Positions 1-9,625 are shown, counted from the stretch's first letter. The stretch: DNA of 64,000 bases from SZUA-365 sp034002405 (GCA_034002405.1 JAVFAS010000003.1:62001-126000); one strand, 5' to 3'. Notes: generated by a model from the sequence alone, not told the origin. Made by a program: numbers and translations.

Positions 1-1
1 T

Positions 2-1140
2 CTCTATCGCCACGATGACGTGAGCGGGCAATGGCGGCTGTTCCTCCCGAACTACCGATACGGATCCCATCGCGTACGGCCGATCACGACCGAACGCACG
101 ATGTTCCTCCACGGTGAGGATGCACCAACGATCCGTCACGACGCGGAGGATGATGCGTGGCGGGCCGTGCAACTCCACTGGCGGCATGAACTTGCCAATG
201 TGGTGGAAATCGACGGAATGCTGTACGATGCGCATGACACCACTCTCTGGCGTTCCTCCGACGGTGGCGTGCGGTGGGATTGGTTCGGGACGCTCCCGGC
301 GAGAGCGGCAGCGATGCACGCGGCCGGGACGCGGCTGGTCATGATGACCGCGCACTATCCTCCGGACACGGCATATGTGCTGCATTCGGACGATCGTGGT
401 GGGACGTGGGTGCGGGAAGCGGGCTTCATCGACGATCATGCGATGCGATCGTTCCATGCGCGCGATAGTCGCCGCCTCGTCGCCATGCGGCATAACGGAA
501 CGGTCGATCGCTGGCATTATTCACACGACGACGGTCGGAGCTGGCGCGAATTGAATCCCTCGCTCCCAGCCGCGATCGCATGGGTTGTGCTCGCGGAAAC
601 GCGGCTGTTCGCGTCCACCGATCATGGACTCTTCGTGTCCGACGATGACGGGGTGCGTTGGATGGAAATCCACGGGACTCCGGAGACCGCCACCCTGCGT
701 TTCGCGATTCCCGGACACGTTTGCCTGACCACGGCGGATGCATTCCTCTTTATCAAGGAATCCGACCTGTCATTCCGATTTCTATCCTATCCCCTGACCT
801 TCCGCTCCTTTGATCGCGTGGTCGCCAACAATCGTCGGCTGTATTTCCTCCTGCAGCATTCGGGCGAGATGTGGATGCTCGATCTCGAGAATGCCGTACT
901 CGCCACCCCGCATGTGCCCCCGGCGATTGCCGCGAGTTCGTTCGAGGTTGCGGGAGTCACCCCTTCCCCGCTGCGACACTCCGGTTTCATACACCTCACG
1001 GCCACGGAACCGGTCACACTCACCTATCGTCTTTACGATATTCACGGCCGCCAGCGGCTTTCCTCCCCACCCATGTCACTGCCACAAGGCCGGCACATGC
1101 TACCGATCGACCGCCGCGGTCTTCCAGCCGGGGTGTATCT
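2..1140 (+). CDS. Secreted BNR/sialidase-type beta-propeller with T9SS C-terminal domain, partial at both ends
   Basis: The frame is open from base 2, so the start lies upstream of the window. The protein has repeated propeller blades of the form SSDGGxRW, SDDRGGTW, SHDDGRSW and SDDDGVRW, as in Asp-box/BNR proteins. The last 75 or so visible residues look like a type IX secretion type A sorting domain: a beta-strand region, then YDIHGRQ, then a LPAGVY ending just before the gap. That ending normally lies about 10-20 residues before the stop, so most of the missing C-terminus is short. Propellers of this kind are non-enzymatic surface proteins as often as sialidases, and no catalytic residues can be assigned. 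I infer export across the outer membrane by T9SS; the signal peptide is not visible. Confidence 0.8.
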
Positions 1141-1240
1141 NNNNNNNNNNNNNNNNNNNNNNNNNNNNNNNNNNNNNNNNNNNNNNNNNNNNNNNNNNNN
1201 NNNNNNNNNNNNNNNNNNNNNNNNNNNNNNNNNNNNNNNN
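1141..1240. other. Assembly gap, 100 N
   Basis: A run of exactly 100 N joins two contigs. Real length and sequence are unknown. The gene on the left loses its last residues here. The transketolase gene on the right is complete: its stop codon lies one base inside the resumed sequence. Confidence 0.98.
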
Positions 1241-1241
1241 G

Positions 1242-2165
1242 TCAGTCCTTGAGAAAATCCGCCACCTGACGCCGGATGCCGTCCGTGTCCAATCCGTAAT
1301 GCACGTACAGGTCCGTCGGCGTTCCCGAACGGCCGTATTCGGTCATGCCGATGCGCTTCAGGAGCGTCGGCTGCCGTTCGCCGAGCACCTCCGCCACCGC
1401 GCCACCGAGGCCGCCGACGATGCTGTGATCCTCGACCGTGATCACGCGGCCGGTTTCCCGCGCCGCGCGCACGATGTAGTCGACGTCGAGCGGCGCGATG
1501 GTATGGATGTTGACGACACGGATATTCAACCCCTCGGCGGCCAGTTCTTCGGCGGCACGAAGCGAATGATACACAACGCCGCCCGTGGCGAAGATCACGG
1601 CATCGCTGCCGTCGCGAAGCACGTCGGCCTTGCCGAATTCGAAACGATACGAATCGTCGTGGATGTCTTCGAGCCCCTGCCGAGTCAGGCGAAGAAACGC
1701 CGGTTGCGCATGATCGGCGAGGAAGCGCACCGCGGCTTTGGCCTCGCGGTCGTCTGCGGGCTGGATGATGGTCATGTTCGGGAGCGTGCGCATGAGCGCG
1801 ATGTCCTCGAGCGCCATCTGCGAGTACCCATCCTCCCCGATCGCCACGCCGCAATGCGTGCCGACCACGACGACGTTGGCCTCGCTGTAGCCAATCGACA
1901 TGCGGATGACCTCGAAGCGACCGACGACGAAGGTGGAAAAGGAACAGATGAACGGCCGCTTCCCGCTCAGGGCCATGCCCGCGGCCGCGCCGATCATGTT
2001 GTGTTCCTGAATGCCCATTTCAAAGAAACGTGCAGGATATGCGGATGCGAACATCTGCGACTGGGTGGATTTCGAAAGATCGGCGTCGAACACAACCACA
2101 TTCGGGTGCGTCGCCCCGAGTTCGACGAGCTGTTCACCAAAAGAGACGCGGGTTGCCTTTGCCAT
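1242..2165 (-). CDS. tktB: Transketolase, C-terminal subunit (pyrimidine-binding plus C-terminal domains)
   Basis: A 307-residue protein matching the pyrimidine-binding and C-terminal domains of transketolase in split form. Visible marks are FDADLSKST near residue 27, the FEMGIQEHNM motif near residue 48 (its Glu activates thiamine diphosphate), and the phosphate-site stretch FLRLTRQG. It pairs with the N-terminal subunit encoded 18 bp upstream to make one transketolase, which moves two-carbon units between sugar phosphates in the non-oxidative pentose phosphate pathway. Split transketolases are known from archaea and several bacterial phyla. The stop is almost at the assembly gap, but the C-terminus (VADFLKD) looks intact. 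Confidence 0.93.
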   Translation of the reverse strand: MAKATRVSFGEQLVELGATHPNVVVFDADLSKSTQSQMFASAYPARFFEMGIQEHNMIGAAAGMALSGKRPFICSFSTFVVGRFEVIRMSIGYSEANVVVVGTHCGVAIGEDGYSQMALEDIALMRTLPNMTIIQPADDREAKAAVRFLADHAQPAFLRLTRQGLEDIHDDSYRFEFGKADVLRDGSDAVIFATGGVVYHSLRAAEELAAEGLNIRVVNIHTIAPLDVDYIVRAARETGRVITVEDHSIVGGLGGAVAEVLGERQPTLLKRIGMTEYGRSGTPTDLYVHYGLDTDGIRRQVADFLKD

Positions 2166-2183
2166 GCTGCTGTCGTGTCCTGC

Positions 2184-3011
2184 CTATTTGAGGAATGCTT
2201 CGAGTTCCGTGATCGCGGCCGCGGCCTCCGCCGCGTTCGGCGCCTTGCCGTGCCACTCGGTGGGATGTTCCATGAACGAAACACCCTTGCCCTTGACCGT
2301 ATGCGCGATGATGAAATGCGGCCGACCGTGACGCTCCTGCGCCCGTGCGACCGCGTCATCGATCGCCTGCAGGTCGTGCCCATCGATTTCCTGCACATCC
2401 CAGTTGAAGGCGCGGAGTTTGTCGGCGAGCGGTTCGAGATTGAGAATCTGATTGGTCGGACCGTCGATCTGCCCCTTGTTGTAGTCAAGAAACACAATCA
2501 GATTGTCGAGCTTGTGATGCGGCGCGGAAAGCAGCGCTTCCCAGACCTGTCCCTCCTGGGACTCCCCGTCTCCCATGACGCAATAGATGGTGGAGGACTT
2601 CCCGTCCAGCTTCGCCGCCATCGCCATGCCCTGCGCGATGCTCAGACCCTGTCCCAACGACCCGGTGCTGGCCTCGACGGCGGGGATGGACGCGTTGTGC
2701 GGATGTCCCTGCAGATCGCTGCCGACCATGCGGAGGGTGTCGAGTTCGCTATGCGGAATCACACCGCAACGTGCGAGCACGGCATACAGAGCCGGAACGC
2801 CATGCCCTTTCGAAAGGATCAGGCGATGTCGATCGGGATCGGAGACATTCTCCGGTGTACGTTTGATCCATCGAAAGAACAGGACGGTGAGGATGTCAAT
2901 GAGCGAAAGCGAGCCGCCGGGGTGTCCCGAGCCCGCCTTCTGCAGCATCCGGATGATGTCGATCCGCATCTCGTTCGCGGATCGCTGCAAGGCAGGAATG
3001 GTGAAATCCAT
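2184..3011 (-). CDS. tktA: Transketolase, N-terminal (thiamine diphosphate-binding) subunit
   Basis: A 275-residue protein with the diphosphate-binding half of transketolase. It shows SGHPGGSLS near residue 28, LSKGHGVPALYA near residue 70, SLGQGLS near residue 117, and the metal/ThDP motif GDGESQEG followed by a downstream Asn (LDYNKGQIDG). It is the first gene of a two-gene unit with the C-terminal subunit. No clear Shine-Dalgarno sequence precedes the ATG. The roughly 170 bp to the next gene upstream carries a small tandem repeat and may hold the promoter. Confidence 0.94.
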   Translation of the reverse strand: MDFTIPALQRSANEMRIDIIRMLQKAGSGHPGGSLSLIDILTVLFFRWIKRTPENVSDPDRHRLILSKGHGVPALYAVLARCGVIPHSELDTLRMVGSDLQGHPHNASIPAVEASTGSLGQGLSIAQGMAMAAKLDGKSSTIYCVMGDGESQEGQVWEALLSAPHHKLDNLIVFLDYNKGQIDGPTNQILNLEPLADKLRAFNWDVQEIDGHDLQAIDDAVARAQERHGRPHFIIAHTVKGKGVSFMEHPTEWHGKAPNAAEAAAAITELEAFLK

Positions 3012-3102
3012 AGAGTGGGTGTGGGATGAGGGTTGTGTATAAACGGAGCGTTTCGTCTTGTGGAATCCGGCAACCGGGCGGAGGCGGCCGCGATCGTCTC
3101 TT

Positions 3103-3136
3103 CGACCGGCGGTTCTTTCCGACCGGCGGTTATTTC
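3103..3136. repeat. 17-bp tandem direct repeat (two copies)
   Basis: Bases 3103-3119 and 3120-3136 are the same 17-mer (CGACCGGCGGTTNTTTC) with one difference. It lies in the 173-bp spacer between the transketolase start and the end of the AtuA-like gene. It could be an operator or a chance slippage product. Confidence 0.6.
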
Positions 3137-3184
3137 CGAACAGCGCGGTCGACCAGCGTGGTGGATCGACCCGTGTGGCACGTC

Positions 3185-3526
3185 CTACGCGTTGAGAAGC
3201 GTGGCATCAATGTCAATTTCCATGCGCAGAATGGCGGAACTGAGCGTCTTGCCCTGGGCATCGTTCTTCAGTGAAACGGTGCCGCCACCACCGAGAGTGT
3301 TGTGCAGGATGAAGTTGAGCGCACCCAGATTCGGCAGCTCATAGCGGTCGACGGAACCGAAACAGATCCCCTCGAAGTGACGCTTGACGGCATCGGCCGT
3401 AAGTTGTTCGAGAAGAACGGGATAGAATCGTTCATCGCGAGCGATGACACCCACGTTTCCGGCGTCTCCCTTGTCACCCGAGCGGGCGTGCGCGATCTCT
3501 ATCAGGCGAATGCGTTTCGTGGCCAT
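3185..3526 (-). CDS. AtuA-type C-terminal ferredoxin-fold domain as a separate protein
   Basis: A 113-residue protein beginning with the pattern IAHARSGDKGDAGNVGV, which marks the small C-terminal domain of AtuA-family proteins, and ending with NFILHNTLGGGG. In many bacteria this domain is fused to the large AtuA domain; here it is its own gene starting one base after the upstream stop. Its ribosome-binding site (GGAGG) lies inside the upstream gene, so the pair is probably translationally coupled and works as one complex. The family is tied to catabolism of acyclic terpenes and branched acyl-CoAs, but its exact reaction is not settled. Confidence 0.85.
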   Translation of the reverse strand: MATKRIRLIEIAHARSGDKGDAGNVGVIARDERFYPVLLEQLTADAVKRHFEGICFGSVDRYELPNLGALNFILHNTLGGGGTVSLKNDAQGKTLSSAILRMEIDIDATLLNA

Positions 3527-3527
3527 G

Positions 3528-4889
3528 TCAGTTTTCCTCCACGATGACCTGCGGGGTAACGGCCGTCTTCGGGATCAGCGCGGGCCAGTAGGCGATCACG
3601 TCGCTGGGTTTGGGACGCCCGCCGGCGAAGCCCGTCACGGATGGCGGTCCGGTGAGAATCAGCGGTGCGAGTTCCTGTCCGAAGCGAGCGACATGCGCCT
3701 TGTCCTTCCCGCGAACGCCCACGCGCAGCACCACTTCGTTGATCTCTTCCGGCATCGTGGCGAGCGGTCCGAGACAGGAGTCGTGTCCGACGTATTCACT
3801 GCGGATTTCGTCGAAATGCAGTCCCAGATCCGCAAGGCGGGTACGCAGGATCGCATCCGCGGCACGCGCTTTCTCGAGCGCGTCGGGCCAGGCGTAGGTA
3901 AGCGTGCCACTGGCGGCGTATCCATCGTGATACGAAGCGGAGACCTTGTAGAACGGGGTGTCGGGGCGCCCCCGGACATCGGAGACACGGACCCTGTTCT
4001 CCCCTTCCTGTTTCAGGCGAATGCTGGTGAAGTCCGCGATGCAATCCGGCGTGATGTACTCACGGGGATCGCCGATTTCGTAAAGCAGCTGCTCCTTCAC
4101 CGTTGCCACGGAAACGAGTCCGCCGGTGTTCTCGTGCTTGGTGATGAATACCGTCCCATCGGGATGCGCCTCGGCGATGGGGAAGCCGATATGCGCGAGA
4201 TCGGGAACGGATTTCCAGTCACCGAGGAAATTCCCGCCACTGCTCTGTCCACCGCATTCGAGAATATGTCCCGCGACGGTTCCCGCGGCCAATCGGTCCC
4301 AGTCATCCGCCGCCCAGCCGAATTCATGGATCATCGGCGCCAGCGTCAGTCCGGTGTCCGTTGTGCGGCCGGTGATGATGATCTGCGCGCCCTGCCGCAG
4401 GGCTTCCACGATCGGAAACGCGCCGAAATACACATTGGCCGAGACGATTCGATCGCGGATCCGCGCGAGGGACTCACCGCTCTCCATATTGCGCAGTTCG
4501 ATGTCCTCGGCACGCAATGCGTCGATGCGGTCGAGAATGTCATCGCCGACCACCACGCCGACTTTCAGTCCCGTGATCCCTTGCCGCTCGGCCTCGCGGA
4601 AGATCGCATCCCGGCAGGCCAGGGGATTGACTCCACCGCCGTTGGTGATGACCTTCACGTTCTTTTCGACCAGATGCGGGAGCATGCGTCCGATCTGCGC
4701 CGGAAGATCCCGCGCATACCCAAGAGCGGGATCGCGGAGCTTCTGCTTCTGCATGATCGACATCGTCACTTCCGCGAGGAAATCCATCATGAGATAATCG
4801 ATCGGTCCGCGCGTGACCTGATGATACGGGGCGTCGATGAGATCGCCCCAGAATCCCTGGCCACTGGCGATGCGAATGCTCGTGTTCAA
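3528..4889 (-). CDS. Acyclic terpene utilisation AtuA family protein (DUF1446)
   Basis: A 453-residue protein starting SIRIASGQGFWGD, with the family motif ITNGGGVNPLACRDAI near residue 80 and IITGRTTDTGL further on. I chose the TTG at 4889: the longer reading has a low-complexity N-terminus, while the TTG is preceded by AAGG with six bases of spacing and starts directly at conserved sequence. AtuA proteins are encoded with biotin-dependent geranyl- or methylcrotonyl-CoA carboxylases in terpene and leucine breakdown; no carboxylase is in view here, so the substrate is open. It forms a two-gene unit with the separate C-terminal domain protein. Confidence 0.85.
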   Translation of the reverse strand: MNTSIRIASGQGFWGDLIDAPYHQVTRGPIDYLMMDFLAEVTMSIMQKQKLRDPALGYARDLPAQIGRMLPHLVEKNVKVITNGGGVNPLACRDAIFREAERQGITGLKVGVVVGDDILDRIDALRAEDIELRNMESGESLARIRDRIVSANVYFGAFPIVEALRQGAQIIITGRTTDTGLTLAPMIHEFGWAADDWDRLAAGTVAGHILECGGQSSGGNFLGDWKSVPDLAHIGFPIAEAHPDGTVFITKHENTGGLVSVATVKEQLLYEIGDPREYITPDCIADFTSIRLKQEGENRVRVSDVRGRPDTPFYKVSASYHDGYAASGTLTYAWPDALEKARAADAILRTRLADLGLHFDEIRSEYVGHDSCLGPLATMPEEINEVVLRVGVRGKDKAHVARFGQELAPLILTGPPSVTGFAGGRPKPSDVIAYWPALIPKTAVTPQVIVEEN

Positions 4890-5162
4890 TCGGTACCTTC
4901 GTGCGTGGGGTGATGGAGGAAGGTGCGGTGTGCCGCGATATCCACAATACAAAAGGTAATACTCCGCGCATACTTTTCAAAGAAACGGAGTCCGCCTGTC
5001 TGGATTTCGGCAAAAAAATCCGCCGCGGAAGGCGCGCAAGGAGATGTTTCGCGGTGATGGAATCCGTATCTTGCGCATTCGTATGAACGTCGCATCGCCG
5101 GTCCGCACGCGACCGCGGTGGATCCGCCTCCGACCATCCCTCCCCACCATCCCGTGAGTACC

Positions 5163-6575
5163 ATGACGGAAACGACACAGAAACCCCGGCTGAAGGACTT
5201 CCCGAAAAATTACTGGATCGTCATCCTCTTCGAATTTTTCGAACGGGGATCGTACTATGGCATGATGAGCATCCTGTCGGTGTACCTGACCGACCAGCTC
5301 GGATTTTCGAAGGAAGGCGTCGGCGTCATTAAAAGTACCATTCAGCCGTTGCTGTACCTGCTGCCCATTTTCTCGGGTGCGGTCGCCGATCGCATGGGAT
5401 ACCGGCGCACGTTGATGGTGGCCTTCGCCCTGCTGGGCGGCGGCTATTTCCTCACGAGCCAGATGACCACCTACAGTGCGGTCTTTTTCTCACTGATGAT
5501 CATGGGACTCGGTGCAGGCACCTTCAAACCCGTCGTCTCGGGTACGATCGCGAAGGTGACCGACGAACGGACCAGCACGCTGGGCTTCGGCATTTTCTAC
5601 TGGACGATCAATCTCGGCGCCTTTCTGTTCCCATTGATTATCGTGCCCTACCTGAAAACCATCGCCTGGCATTATGTCATCATCGCCTCGGCCATCGGCA
5701 CGGGCGCGATGCTGATTCCAACGATCTTCCTGTTCAAGGAGCCCAACGAAGCACGGCAGGACAGCGAGCCGTTCGGTGTGGTGATGAAAGGGATCTTCCA
5801 GAAGCTGTACATCGTCATCACCGACTGGCGCTTCATCCTTTTCATCTTTATCTATTCCTGGTTCTGGATTCTCTATTTCCAGATGTTCGACAGCGTGCTC
5901 TGGTACGTGAAAGCCTTCGTTGACGCCACACCGCTGAACACCTTCGTGAGCGGCGTCCTCGGCTTCAACTGGCATTTCGATGTGGAACACGTGACCGTGA
6001 TCAACGCCGGGACGATCATCCTGCTCCAGTTGTTTATCTCCCGCATCGTCAGCAAGACCAAGGCCCTCCCCACGATGGTGACCGGGATCTCGCTGGCAAC
6101 GATCGGCATGGCGGTGCTCGCGATCAACACCAATATCTGGGTGTTCATGCTGGGCATCACGATTTTCTCGATCGGTGAAATGACCGCGCATCCGAAATTC
6201 ATCAGCTATCTTGGACTGATCGCGCCACCAGACAAAAAGGCGACGTACATGGGCTTTGGCTTCCTGTACGGCGCGTTCGGATCGCTGATCGGTGGTATTC
6301 TCGGCGCCTTCCTCTATGTGCGCTTCATCGACAATCCGATGATCGCCTTCGTCAAACAAACGGTTGCCGAACAATCAACCCATATCACGCTGCCCGCGAA
6401 ACTCTCGATCGAAGAGGCCCTGAAAATCGGTGAACAGATCGGTCTGGGCAAGGACCAAATTGCCGCGCATGCACTGACGAGTGAGCTCTGGCTGCTCTTC
6501 AGCTCCATCGGCGTGTTGTGTATCGTCGGACTCCTCACCTATCAGAAGTTCATCGGCACGCGTTCCGAGCATTGA
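5163..6575 (+). CDS. POT/PTR family proton-coupled peptide transporter (MFS)
   Basis: A 470-residue inner-membrane protein with at least 12 hydrophobic segments. The first helix carries EFFERGSYYGMM, the ExxERxxYYG signature of proton-dependent oligopeptide transporters, where the Glu/Arg residues couple protons to peptide uptake. The MFS loop motif ADRMGYRRT follows helix 2. I chose the ATG at 5163 because upstream residues (PPPTIPPHHP) look non-coding. It probably imports di- and tripeptides, which fits a protein-degrading lifestyle and the M49- and M64-type peptidases later in the window. It stands alone, divergent from the AtuA genes. Confidence 0.88.
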   Translation: MTETTQKPRLKDFPKNYWIVILFEFFERGSYYGMMSILSVYLTDQLGFSKEGVGVIKSTIQPLLYLLPIFSGAVADRMGYRRTLMVAFALLGGGYFLTSQMTTYSAVFFSLMIMGLGAGTFKPVVSGTIAKVTDERTSTLGFGIFYWTINLGAFLFPLIIVPYLKTIAWHYVIIASAIGTGAMLIPTIFLFKEPNEARQDSEPFGVVMKGIFQKLYIVITDWRFILFIFIYSWFWILYFQMFDSVLWYVKAFVDATPLNTFVSGVLGFNWHFDVEHVTVINAGTIILLQLFISRIVSKTKALPTMVTGISLATIGMAVLAINTNIWVFMLGITIFSIGEMTAHPKFISYLGLIAPPDKKATYMGFGFLYGAFGSLIGGILGAFLYVRFIDNPMIAFVKQTVAEQSTHITLPAKLSIEEALKIGEQIGLGKDQIAAHALTSELWLLFSSIGVLCIVGLLTYQKFIGTRSEH

Positions 6576-6618
6576 AGAAATGACACGATGAAACGATGAC
6601 AGGATGCCGGCATCCCCG

Positions 6619-6698
6619 CATCTTGTCATCTTGTCATCTTGTCATCTTTCCATCTTGTCATCTTTCCGTCTTGTCATCTTTCCGTCTTGTCATCTTGT
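6619..6698. repeat. Octamer tandem repeat CATCTTGT, ten units
   Basis: Ten consecutive 8-bp units: CATCTTGT x3, CATCTTTC, CATCTTGT, CATCTTTC, CGTCTTGT, CATCTTTC, CGTCTTGT, CATCTTGT. It lies between convergent genes just before a strong hairpin. It is pyrimidine-rich on the + strand. It resembles the short tandemly repeated repetitive sequences known from cyanobacteria, though the unit differs. Confidence 0.95.
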
Positions 6699-6703
6699 CA
6701 TAC

Positions 6704-6737
6704 CACAACGGGCATCCTTGTCAGGATGCCCGTTGTG
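6704..6737. terminator. Perfect 14-bp stem-loop between convergent genes
   Basis: CACAACGGGCATCC (6704-6717) pairs perfectly with 6724-6737 around the 6-nt loop TTGTCA. It lies between the ends of the peptide transporter (+) and the large T9SS propeller (-), so it can serve both strands. There is no clear T-run, only TAAT on the + strand. Confidence 0.75.
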
Positions 6738-6766
6738 ATAATACCGCGTGGACCGTGGAATTGATG

Positions 6767-9460
6767 TTACTCGATGACCACCATTTTCCGGACGTCGCGG
6801 CGGGAGCCGGCGCGGAGTTCGTAGAAATAGGCACCGGGCTTCAGTCCCGCGGCACTGACGGTTACCTGCTGCGCGCCGGACGCGCGATGTTCGTCGAGCA
6901 CGGTGCGCCGCAGTCGTCCCTGCATGTCGTAGATCCGCACGGCTACATGCCCCGCGGTCTCGAGCGAGAACGGCAGCACAAGATCGGCCGAGGAAGCGGA
7001 TGCGGGATTCGGATACTGCTGTCCGAGACCGAACATGAGCGGCCGGCGTTTCTCGGCCTCCTCGGTCGATGACAGGATGGCCGAGGTCATCCACATCCCG
7101 CGACCATGGGTGGCGGCATAGAGAATGTCATCCTCGGTGATCCGCAGATCATCGATGACGACGTTCGGCAGTCCATCGCCGAAGGGACGCCAATTGCGGC
7201 CGCCGTCGTCGCTGACGTAGACCCCGATGTCGGTGCCGACGAACACGATGTCGGGATTCTTCTCCCAGATCGCGATCGCGCCGACGGGAACGTCGGGCAG
7301 TTTCGTCTCCTCGGTCTCCCCCTTCATGAAGGTCCACGATGACCCGCCGTCCGTGGTTTTGTACACGCCACTGCTCGGACTGAACCCCGCGGTGCCGACG
7401 TAGGCGATATCACCAATGGTCGGATGCACGGCGACATCCCCGAGATAGAGATTCGGAAGCCCGAGGTCGATACGGCTCCAGGTGACATCTCCGGCATTCG
7501 CCATCGCGTTGGTTGTGCGGTATGCGATCGACGTGTATCCCGTCACACCGTAAAGGATGTCGGGATTCGTCTTGCAGAATGCCAGATGCTGGAATTGTCC
7601 GAGCGAACTGCCGGTGCCGGTCAGATTGTCGGAGATGGGCACCCATTGACTGCCGCTGTTGACCGTACGGTAAATCTTGTTGCCACCAACGAACAGGATG
7701 GTGCGATTCGTGGGATGCATCACGAACGGCGTGATGAAGCTGAACATGTAGTTGTCATTTGCGTCCCGCAACTCGAGTCCTTCCTGGATGGCGAAGAACG
7801 ACGCGCCACCATTGGTGGTCTTGCCGAGGCGACCGTATTGGTAGGCCACATAAAAGATTTTCGGATCCTGATAGTCGAATGCAACCCAGCCCCCGTCGCC
7901 GCCCCAGTTGATCAACTGTGTCCACTCGGGCGAGGATGCGTCCCCGATATTGTTGCGTCGGTCCTGCGTACCGCCGGCGACGCGTGTGGTCTTGTTGCGG
8001 TCATAGTTCATCGAGTAAAACTGCATGGTGCCGAGACCGGTCCCGACCTCCACCATCACCAGCGTACTGCGCCGGGCGTCATTGGTGCGGAAGACACCAC
8101 CGTCGCTGGAAAGCAGCATGACATCGGGATTGGCGGGACTGAAGTCCACGCTGTGATGGTCGACCCATGCGCCGGCGCCGCCCGATTGACTGGTGGCCTG
8201 CCGGAACGACAGTCCGCCGTCGGTGCTGCGCCAGGTGTTGATGCCTCCGAAATAGACGTATTTTGGATCCGTGGGATGATAGCGGATATAAAGGTTGTAA
8301 TCACCCTGGCCGCGAAGCACCTCACGCAGATTGATCTGTGTCGACGATGGCAGTTTCTCCCACGACGTTCCGCTGTCGGTCGAGCGGAAGATGCCGAGAA
8401 AATCCTGTCGATCGGTCGGTGCGTGCTTCGGTGCGCGCTGCATCGCGGCGATGATCGTGCCGGGTGTCACCAGGCTCTGATCCAGCACCACGCGCCCGAT
8501 CGAGTCGGGAGCCGGAAGATTTTCCGTGACCTTGCTGAAGGTAAAACGTTCGCCGCGCTCGTCGGAGATGTAGATGCCGTTGCTGCTGCGTCCGCCGTAA
8601 TAGCCGAATGCGACAATCACACGGTCGGGATTCACCCGGTCGACAAGCACCGCGCGGGCGGGACCATTGAGCACGGCCTTCCACTCGCCACCGCCATCGG
8701 TGCTGCGCATCAGCGCTCCGGTCCCGCCGCCGTAGGTCGCGGCCGCGAAAATCATGCGATGATCCTGCGGATGGACCACGATGTCATTGATCGCGAGGTC
8801 CTGGTCCTTGATCACCCCGGGCATGACGTTGGTCCATGTCTCTCCCTGGTCCGTGCTCTTGTAAATGCCATCCCCGTACACCGCATCCCAGTTGTTACTG
8901 CCTTCGCCGGTGCCCATGTACATCACGTTCGGATCCACCGGGTCGAAGGCAAGCGAGCCGATCGCCAGCGTGGGCAGCTTGTCGGTCTTCGGGGTCCAGG
9001 TCGTGCCACCGTCGGTGGACTTGAACAGGCCGCCTGATGCCGATCCCGCGAACGCGATACTCGCGTCGGTCGGGTGGTAACGGACAATGCGCACACGTCC
9101 GGCGATGTTATTCGGTCCGATGAACGACCACGCATTCGCGAAGGTCTGTTTGCGAAACGACAGGGTCGCGAGATTCCGCGCCCGTTCGCTGTTCGCGTCA
9201 CGCAAGCCCTCGGAGATTCGTTTGGTCGAATTGAAGATACGGGGCACGATGTACCAGTCCAGATGCGGACGATCGATGCTTCTTCCCGCGCGCATATCTT
9301 CCGCGCGCTCCGCGCGCAGCCGGGCCTTGGTGTCACTGGCGCGGGAACGGAGCGGACGCATCACATCCTGTCCTGGATCAACGGGAAACAGGGAGAAGAG
9401 AACAACAGCGGTCACGGTGGTGACGAGAAAGAATGAAATCGGGAACAGTCGTCGCTGCAT
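6767..9460 (-). CDS. Large secreted BNR/sortilin-type beta-propeller with T9SS sorting domain
   Basis: An 897-residue protein. The ATG at 9460 has GGAGG upstream and gives an N-terminal hydrophobic segment FPISFFLVTTVTAVVLF. The body holds more than ten Asp-box motifs (STDGGTTW, STDQGETW, STDGGGEW, STDSGTSW, STDGGLSF, TTDGGSSW, SDDGGRNW), as in sortilin/VPS10-like ten-bladed propellers. The C-terminus is a type A sorting domain: QQYPNPAS, YDMQGRLRR, LKPGAYFYEL, ending KMVVIE. It should cross the inner membrane by Sec and the outer membrane by T9SS, then be anchored at the surface. No catalytic site can be named; adhesion or binding is as likely as glycosidase activity. Confidence 0.88.
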   Translation of the reverse strand: MQRRLFPISFFLVTTVTAVVLFSLFPVDPGQDVMRPLRSRASDTKARLRAERAEDMRAGRSIDRPHLDWYIVPRIFNSTKRISEGLRDANSERARNLATLSFRKQTFANAWSFIGPNNIAGRVRIVRYHPTDASIAFAGSASGGLFKSTDGGTTWTPKTDKLPTLAIGSLAFDPVDPNVMYMGTGEGSNNWDAVYGDGIYKSTDQGETWTNVMPGVIKDQDLAINDIVVHPQDHRMIFAAATYGGGTGALMRSTDGGGEWKAVLNGPARAVLVDRVNPDRVIVAFGYYGGRSSNGIYISDERGERFTFSKVTENLPAPDSIGRVVLDQSLVTPGTIIAAMQRAPKHAPTDRQDFLGIFRSTDSGTSWEKLPSSTQINLREVLRGQGDYNLYIRYHPTDPKYVYFGGINTWRSTDGGLSFRQATSQSGGAGAWVDHHSVDFSPANPDVMLLSSDGGVFRTNDARRSTLVMVEVGTGLGTMQFYSMNYDRNKTTRVAGGTQDRRNNIGDASSPEWTQLINWGGDGGWVAFDYQDPKIFYVAYQYGRLGKTTNGGASFFAIQEGLELRDANDNYMFSFITPFVMHPTNRTILFVGGNKIYRTVNSGSQWVPISDNLTGTGSSLGQFQHLAFCKTNPDILYGVTGYTSIAYRTTNAMANAGDVTWSRIDLGLPNLYLGDVAVHPTIGDIAYVGTAGFSPSSGVYKTTDGGSSWTFMKGETEETKLPDVPVGAIAIWEKNPDIVFVGTDIGVYVSDDGGRNWRPFGDGLPNVVIDDLRITEDDILYAATHGRGMWMTSAILSSTEEAEKRRPLMFGLGQQYPNPASASSADLVLPFSLETAGHVAVRIYDMQGRLRRTVLDEHRASGAQQVTVSAAGLKPGAYFYELRAGSRRDVRKMVVIE

Positions 9461-9625
9461 GAAATGAACCTCCAGGGAAACCGCCGCGAACACATGACTC
9501 CGTGTCCGCGATTGCGTATATTCAGAAAAAAGTAGTGCGGTCAATCAGCCGGCGATACGGGCGGGATTCATCTCCGCCGCAATCATCCTGGATCAACAAG
9601 ATAGACCGCACATCGATCAGAGGCA

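Noticed and set aside
810..3029. 739-codon open frame on the + strand across the first gap
   Set aside because: It is antisense to transketolase, crosses the run of N and has no protein-like composition; high GC makes long antisense frames common here.
6619..6698. Possible CRISPR array
   Set aside because: Units are 8 bp and directly abutting, with no spacers and no cas genes.
7424..9037. 537-codon + strand frame inside the T9SS propeller
   Set aside because: Shadow of the 6767-9460 gene, which has repeated Asp boxes, a signal peptide and a sorting domain.
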